Program-made: the position numbers and the translations under genes
Part shown: in pieces, positions 23,108-26,998 of the stretch
How positions within the stretch are numbered: position 1 is the first letter of the stretch
Layout: every line of letters begins with the position of its first letter
Notes under the pieces: model-generated
What the model saw: only the letters and a program-made list of their open reading frames with translations
What the model was told of the DNA's origin: nothing
Database searches by the model: none
Source of the DNA: Pseudomonadota bacterium
GTDB lineage: Bacteria > Pseudomonadota > Gammaproteobacteria > Steroidobacterales > Steroidobacteraceae
Length of the DNA stretch: 26,998 nt
Direction: 5' to 3'
NCBI GenBank assembly: GCA_021805275.1
Contig: JAJZFQ010000038.1
Location: 1-26,998, forward strand

Positions 23108-24298
23108 ATGATGGTTGGCTCAGTGGAAAATCGGTTGGAGGCCGGATTGCGTGGATCGATGCCGATCTCCCTAATTCACACCTCGGCTCCCGGCGAGCAG
23201 GCAGCGGCGAGCGCCATCGCTGCTCAGCTGCCGGATCGGGAGGGGTTTACGGCGTTGTTTTGCACGAGCCAATACGATCTTGGCCATCTCGGCGAGGCGC
23301 TATGCGCGGCAGGCCATGACCACGTCGTCGCGGCTGCAACCAGCCGGGCTATCGGCCCGGCCGGTATCCTCAAGGAAGGCATCTCAGGATTTTATTTGCC
23401 CGCAGGTCGGTTCAGAGTCGCGGATGTTCTCATCGACAGCGTGGCCCGATTTCACTTGCCCGACGCCCGAGAGGTTGTTCATGCGCTGCTGCGATCTCTG
23501 AGTGCAGCCAATGAATCAGATTGGCCGCATCGGTTCGCGATGCTGTTCGTGGATGCCGAACCCAGATGCGAGGAGCGTTTGGTGGCCGCGTTAGGGACTG
23601 AACTGGGCGGCGTGCCGCTCATCGGGGGCTCGGCGGGAGACCTCTATTTTAATCCTCTGAGGCAAGGCGTGAGCGCCGCGCGGGTCCTGCATCGGGGCCG
23701 TGCTGTGCGTGGAGGCGCTGTATTTTCCATCATTGCCAGCCGGGATCCTGTGTTAGCGCTATGTCATCATCACTATGTGCCCGGCAGCCGACGGCTCGTG
23801 GTGACTGACGCCGACCCGGAGCGGCGAGTGGTGCGTGAATTCGATGGACGAAGCGCGTTGCACGTCTACGCCGCCGCGTGCGGATTCCGGTCTGTGCCCA
23901 AAGACGTCGGGCCTTTCGCGTCGCATCCATTGATGGTCAAAGTTGGAGGGCAATACTATGTCCGGGGAATGCAGCGCATCTTGGAGGACGGGGCGCTCGA
24001 ATTCGCTTGCGCAATCGAACCAGGGCTGGTCGTCACCGTCGCGCGCCCGGTGGACATGCTCACGCGTTTGGCTGGAACATTCGAGGCAATGCAAGAGACG
24101 CTCGCCGCCACTGAGTTGATCATTGGTTTCGACTGTGCGACGCGTACCGCCTATATGGAACAGAACGGCTTGACGAATGCCGTTTCGACTCTGTTCGAGA
24201 AGCATCGGGTCGTCGGTTTCTCCACTCTGGGCGAGCAATTCAATACGATGCACATGAATAACTCATTTACCTGCCTTGGAGTCGCGGTCTCGAAGTAG
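23108..24298 (+). CDS. FIST-domain sensor protein, NosP-like
   Basis: A 396-residue cytoplasmic protein with FIST_N (about 40-240, including PLIGGSAGDLYF) followed by FIST_C. The FIST_C domain ends in the family's hallmark VVGFSTLGEQFNTMHMNNSFT near the C-terminus. FIST proteins bind small ligands. In Pseudomonas, Shewanella, Vibrio and Legionella, NosP is a FIST haemoprotein that senses nitric oxide and controls the histidine kinase encoded beside it. Here a hybrid kinase starts 10 bases downstream, the same arrangement. Several His residues (for example in LCHHHYVPG) could serve as haem ligand, but which one does cannot be told. The start is ATG at 23108; ATG codons at 23111 and 23159 are alternatives. 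Amino-acid rather than NO sensing is the main alternative. Confidence 0.85.
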   Translation: MMVGSVENRLEAGLRGSMPISLIHTSAPGEQAAASAIAAQLPDREGFTALFCTSQYDLGHLGEALCAAGHDHVVAAATSRAIGPAGILKEGISGFYLPAGRFRVADVLIDSVARFHLPDAREVVHALLRSLSAANESDWPHRFAMLFVDAEPRCEERLVAALGTELGGVPLIGGSAGDLYFNPLRQGVSAARVLHRGRAVRGGAVFSIIASRDPVLALCHHHYVPGSRRLVVTDADPERRVVREFDGRSALHVYAAACGFRSVPKDVGPFASHPLMVKVGGQYYVRGMQRILEDGALEFACAIEPGLVVTVARPVDMLTRLAGTFEAMQETLAATELIIGFDCATRTAYMEQNGLTNAVSTLFEKHRVVGFSTLGEQFNTMHMNNSFTCLGVAVSK

Positions 24299-24308
24299 TC
24301 GGCGAGCC

Positions 24309-25712
24309 ATGTCCTCGAAATTCCGTCTAAGTCCCGATCGAGCACGTCTTGAAGGACGCCTGGCGCGCCTCAAGGACCAGAACAAGGCGTTGCGCAAGAC
24401 CGTTTCCGCCCTGATGACGCGCGTCGAGCGGGCGGTTGATGAGCAAGGTACTTCGTTTTCCTGGTTTCAGGCTGCGGCCAAGCTTGAGGAAACAATACAC
24501 CAGCGGACCGAGCAGTATGAGGCCCTCAATGCCCGACTCTCGCGAGAACTCATGTCCCGCCGCGAAATCGAGGGTGCGCTGAAGCGTGCGAAGCAGCAAG
24601 CGGAGATTGCTAATCAGAGCAAGACCCGATTTCTGGCGGCGGCGAGCCACGATCTGCGGCAGCCGCTCAACTCGGCCGTGCTGTTCCTTGAGTCTATCGT
24701 TGAGGAGAGCATGATCGAAAGCGACCGTGAACTGCTGCGTCGGGCGCGCCTTGCGCTTGCAGCGCTCAACAACCTTCTGGGAACCCTGCTTGATGTCGCG
24801 CGGCTTGACTCCGGTGGGATCGAGCCGCAGCCGGTTGATTGGCCGGTTTCAGCGCTTCTTGAGCGCCTGGGCCCGGAATTTCAGGCGGTGGCGCGCTCAG
24901 CCGGGGTCGATTTGCGGTTCAAGCGCAGCCGCTCATGGATACGCACGGACGTGCGCCTGCTTGAGACCGTGTTGCGCAACTTTATCAGTAACGCCATTCG
25001 CTATACCCCCGAAGGTCGGATACTGGTGGGCTGTCGGCACCGGCACGACGGTCTCATGCTCTGCGTCTACGACACCGGCATCGGCATCGAACGGAAGCAC
25101 CTGGACGCTATCTTCGAGCCCTACTACCAAGTGCAAGGCAGCGGTCGCCCCGACACGGTCGGCATTGGGCTTGGACTGTCAATCGTCAGCAGGATTGCCC
25201 AGATGCTTTCGCTTGGGCGAATTGTTCGCTCCCAACCTGGAAAGGGATCGCTTTTCGCAGTGATAGTCCCGTACGGAACGGTTTCGCCCGAATTGCAGGC
25301 GGAAATCGCACAGCCGATAACGCCTCCAAGCATGCATCGCTCCCGTCCGCTGACCGTGGTCGTCATCGACGACAGTCCCGACGCCCTGCGCGGCATGTCG
25401 GCCGTACTCGAGAAATGGGGGTGTCGATCGGTCACCGCGGCCACCCCTACAGATGCGGTGGTTCAGCTCATCTCGGCTGATCTGCAGCCGGACCTAGTTA
25501 TCTGCGACTATCACCTCGGCGGCGGCCTGAAGGGCGATTCCGCGATCGCGCAAGTCCGGCGGGAATTCGATCGGATGCCGTTGACTCTCGTCATGACCAG
25601 CGACCCCGATCCGACGTTGCGCGAGCGACTCCAGGGCCAGGGACTGACGGTGCTCGACAAGCCGATCAACGTCGCCAAACTGCGCGCACTTATCGAACGA
25701 TTGGCCGCCTGA
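24309..25712 (+). CDS. Hybrid histidine kinase (NahK-like), HisKA-HATPase-REC
   Basis: A 467-residue soluble hybrid kinase. An N-terminal coiled coil (about 8-105) leads into HisKA with His114 in FLAAASHDLRQPL. The ATPase domain has the N box (RNFISNAIRYTP), G1 (DTGIGI, about 255-260) and G2 (GIGLGLSIVS). A C-terminal receiver (about 348-467) has acidic DD (354-355) and phosphoacceptor Asp400 in VICDYHL, plus the conserved Lys in LDKPIN. It has no membrane segment and no PAS domain, so input must come from a partner, most likely the FIST protein encoded 10 bases upstream. In Pseudomonas the NosP-associated kinase NahK is larger and has PAS domains. I chose the ATG at 24309; an open frame extends 11 codons upstream into the FIST gene's end. 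Confidence 0.9.
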   Translation: MSSKFRLSPDRARLEGRLARLKDQNKALRKTVSALMTRVERAVDEQGTSFSWFQAAAKLEETIHQRTEQYEALNARLSRELMSRREIEGALKRAKQQAEIANQSKTRFLAAASHDLRQPLNSAVLFLESIVEESMIESDRELLRRARLALAALNNLLGTLLDVARLDSGGIEPQPVDWPVSALLERLGPEFQAVARSAGVDLRFKRSRSWIRTDVRLLETVLRNFISNAIRYTPEGRILVGCRHRHDGLMLCVYDTGIGIERKHLDAIFEPYYQVQGSGRPDTVGIGLGLSIVSRIAQMLSLGRIVRSQPGKGSLFAVIVPYGTVSPELQAEIAQPITPPSMHRSRPLTVVVIDDSPDALRGMSAVLEKWGCRSVTAATPTDAVVQLISADLQPDLVICDYHLGGGLKGDSAIAQVRREFDRMPLTLVMTSDPDPTLRERLQGQGLTVLDKPINVAKLRALIERLAA

Positions 25713-25763
25713 GGCGCAGGCCGCGGTAATGATTGCGCTGGGGGGAGGTCGGGCAGTGGAGTC

Positions 25764-26438
25764 CTAGTCGTCCGCGAAGCGCTTGCGGGCTTGGATCGCC
25801 GCCTGCGTGCGATTCGCTACTCCAAGTTTCTTCAAAATCAGCGACACGTGAGCCTTTACAGTGATCTCGCTGATCTCAAGTTCCCGGGCTATCCGCTTGT
25901 TGGATAGCCCCTGTGCCAGCAACTGCAAGACCCGCGTCTGCCGTGCAGTAAGCTTGTCACTAGTGTGATCGGGAGGTATCGGCAGCGGCGACCTGGAGCA
26001 ACGCAACGCCACGACTGCAGAAGCAGGCAAATACGTTCCGCCTGCCATGATGACGCGTATCGCATCCACGAGCACATCTCTGGGAGCTGACTTGGGGACA
26101 TAGCCCGCGGCGCCGGCTAGGACGACGTCCCCCATGGTGACCGGGTCGTCGTTGGCCGAGACAACAATCACAGGCGTCAAAGGTGCAGCACCGCGAATGT
26201 GCCGCAGACAAGACAAACCCGTTGCACCCGGTAGATTGAGATCAAGGACGATCAGGTCAAAGTCGGTGTCGCAAACGACTCCGCGCGTAACATCATCCTG
26301 AGTCGCCGCTTCAACGACCTCGGTCGCGCCACAGGCCCGCGGAACAATGGTTCGCAATGCGTCCCTGTACAGCGGATGGTCATCCGCGATCAAGACGCGT
26401 CTTGCCTGGGCGGTCAGTATCTGGGCGCCAGTTGTCAT
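25764..26438 (-). CDS. NarL/LuxR-type response regulator
   Basis: A 224-residue regulator. The receiver domain has acidic residues DD at 19-20, phosphoacceptor Asp66 in LIVLDLNLPG, and the Thr/Ser and Lys switch region (VVSAND, PKSAPRD). The C-terminal LuxR-type helix-turn-helix is LTARQTRVLQLLAQGLSNK to ITVKAHVSLILKKLGVANRT. It is convergent with the hybrid kinase gene, 51 bases from its end, and is a likely output of that module through phosphotransfer. An external phosphotransfer protein may be needed, since the kinase carries its own receiver. The ATG at 26438 is preferred; a TTG at 26453 would add five residues, and neither has a good ribosome-binding site. Confidence 0.88.
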   Translation of the reverse strand: MTTGAQILTAQARRVLIADDHPLYRDALRTIVPRACGATEVVEAATQDDVTRGVVCDTDFDLIVLDLNLPGATGLSCLRHIRGAAPLTPVIVVSANDDPVTMGDVVLAGAAGYVPKSAPRDVLVDAIRVIMAGGTYLPASAVVALRCSRSPLPIPPDHTSDKLTARQTRVLQLLAQGLSNKRIARELEISEITVKAHVSLILKKLGVANRTQAAIQARKRFADD

Positions 26439-26729
26439 CGCGCGTAGGACCAAGGAAGCCTAGACCGGTACGCCATCATACCAAAGTATTCCCCTAGGGC
26501 CGCCCAAAGAATCATGGGCAATCTGATGCGAGCTGCGGATACTGCCTCGCGCCGAGATTTCAATAAAACGAAGGGTCCGTGACGCTGATGTGGGACCTTG
26601 GGGGGAGGACACAGCGAGCTACGGGAGTCCGGCCGCAGCGTCCTCGACAGAGTTCGCCCATCTGTGGGCGCGAATGATCGGGAATGACTCCGCACCGATG
26701 CGGGGGCGTCGACCCGGCTCGAGAAATCA

Positions 26730-26998
26730 ATGCAGCAATCCATCCAGACAGAGAAAGTCCTGCAAACCACCCGACAGAGACCCCTGCGACGTGTCGCCAG
26801 CCCCCTGGCGAAACGGCATAAGGTGTCAGCACGCGCGGAATTCGTGAGCCATTTGCGCTATGTGGGCATGGCGCGCGTCCCTGAAATCGGAATATGCGTC
26901 GATCGCTTCTTGCTGCGGCGCGCGGATGCCATGAACGGGTGCCGATCGTGCATCAGCTCGCATCGCCGCCAAGGGTTCCATCACAGTTTCGCGGATCA
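26730..26998 (+). CDS. Doubtful edge ORF with a CxxCxxxH motif
   Basis: From an ATG at 26730 the frame stays open for 89 codons to the window edge. Near its end is NGCRSCISSH after a hydrophobic stretch, which resembles the CxxCxxxH active-site signature of AhpD/carboxymuconolactone-decarboxylase proteins at a plausible distance (about 74 residues) from the start. The rest does not look like that family, and the ribosome-binding site is weak. On the other strand a frame ending at 26826 is equally open (MEPLAAMRADARS near its upstream end, EFRAC at its end). At most one is real. The stretch 26454-26729 holds nothing I can support. Confidence 0.25.
   Translation, partial: MQQSIQTEKVLQTTRQRPLRRVASPLAKRHKVSARAEFVSHLRYVGMARVPEIGICVDRFLLRRADAMNGCRSCISSHRRQGFHHSFAD

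Overview
The window is GC-rich DNA that reads like a gammaproteobacterial chromosome. The glrK-qseG-glrR order, an SrkA (RdoA/YihE) kinase, a PEP-CTERM protein next to an EpsB-type sugar transferase, and a textbook sigma-54 promoter all fit that group. I cannot name a genus. No rRNA, tRNA or CRISPR array was seen.

Region 1 (1-6963, plus strand) is a tight operon-like cluster that looks like an uncharacterised small-molecule pathway. It holds the C-terminus of a seryl-tRNA-synthetase-like amino acid:[carrier protein] ligase, an HSL-type alpha/beta hydrolase, an NTF2/SnoaL-like protein, a stand-alone carrier protein, a short AMP-forming ligase, an FabG-like reductase, an O-acetylhomoserine-sulfhydrylase-like PLP enzyme and a group II PLP decarboxylase. 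The likely logic is that an amino acid is loaded on the carrier protein and then modified and released. The product is unknown, and this is the strongest candidate for an undescribed system here.

Region 2 (about 6964-10849) has an AT-richer sulfotransferase gene behind about 430 bases without a gene. Convergent to it is a translationally coupled minus-strand pair: an ATP-grasp ligase and an FAD-dependent monooxygenase-like protein.

Region 3 (11087-15280) concerns the cell surface. It has a UDP-HexNAc 6-dehydrogenase (TviB/WbpA type), a frameshifted PEP-CTERM protein gene preceded by a near-consensus sigma-54 promoter and an upstream palindrome, and a polyprenyl-phosphate sugar transferase of the EpsB/TIGR03013 type. 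It ends with a small hypothetical protein and a CRP-like palindrome.

Region 4 (15491-21083) is conserved core: on the minus strand galE, then glrK, qseG and glrR with overlapping ends, and divergent from galE the Ser/Thr kinase gene srkA.

Region 5 (21262-about 22600) is a graveyard of toxin-antitoxin and transposase fragments. It has a decayed VapBC pair (a G9 frameshift in the antitoxin, a frameshift and a stop in the toxin), a CopG/BrnA-type antitoxin remnant with two stops that overlaps the end of vapC, and a frameshifted N-terminal piece of an IS1634-type transposase.

Region 6 (23108-26438) is a sensory module: a FIST-domain protein resembling the nitric-oxide sensor NosP, a hybrid histidine kinase without PAS domains immediately downstream, and a convergent NarL/LuxR-type response regulator. 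The last 500 bases hold only doubtful edge ORFs.
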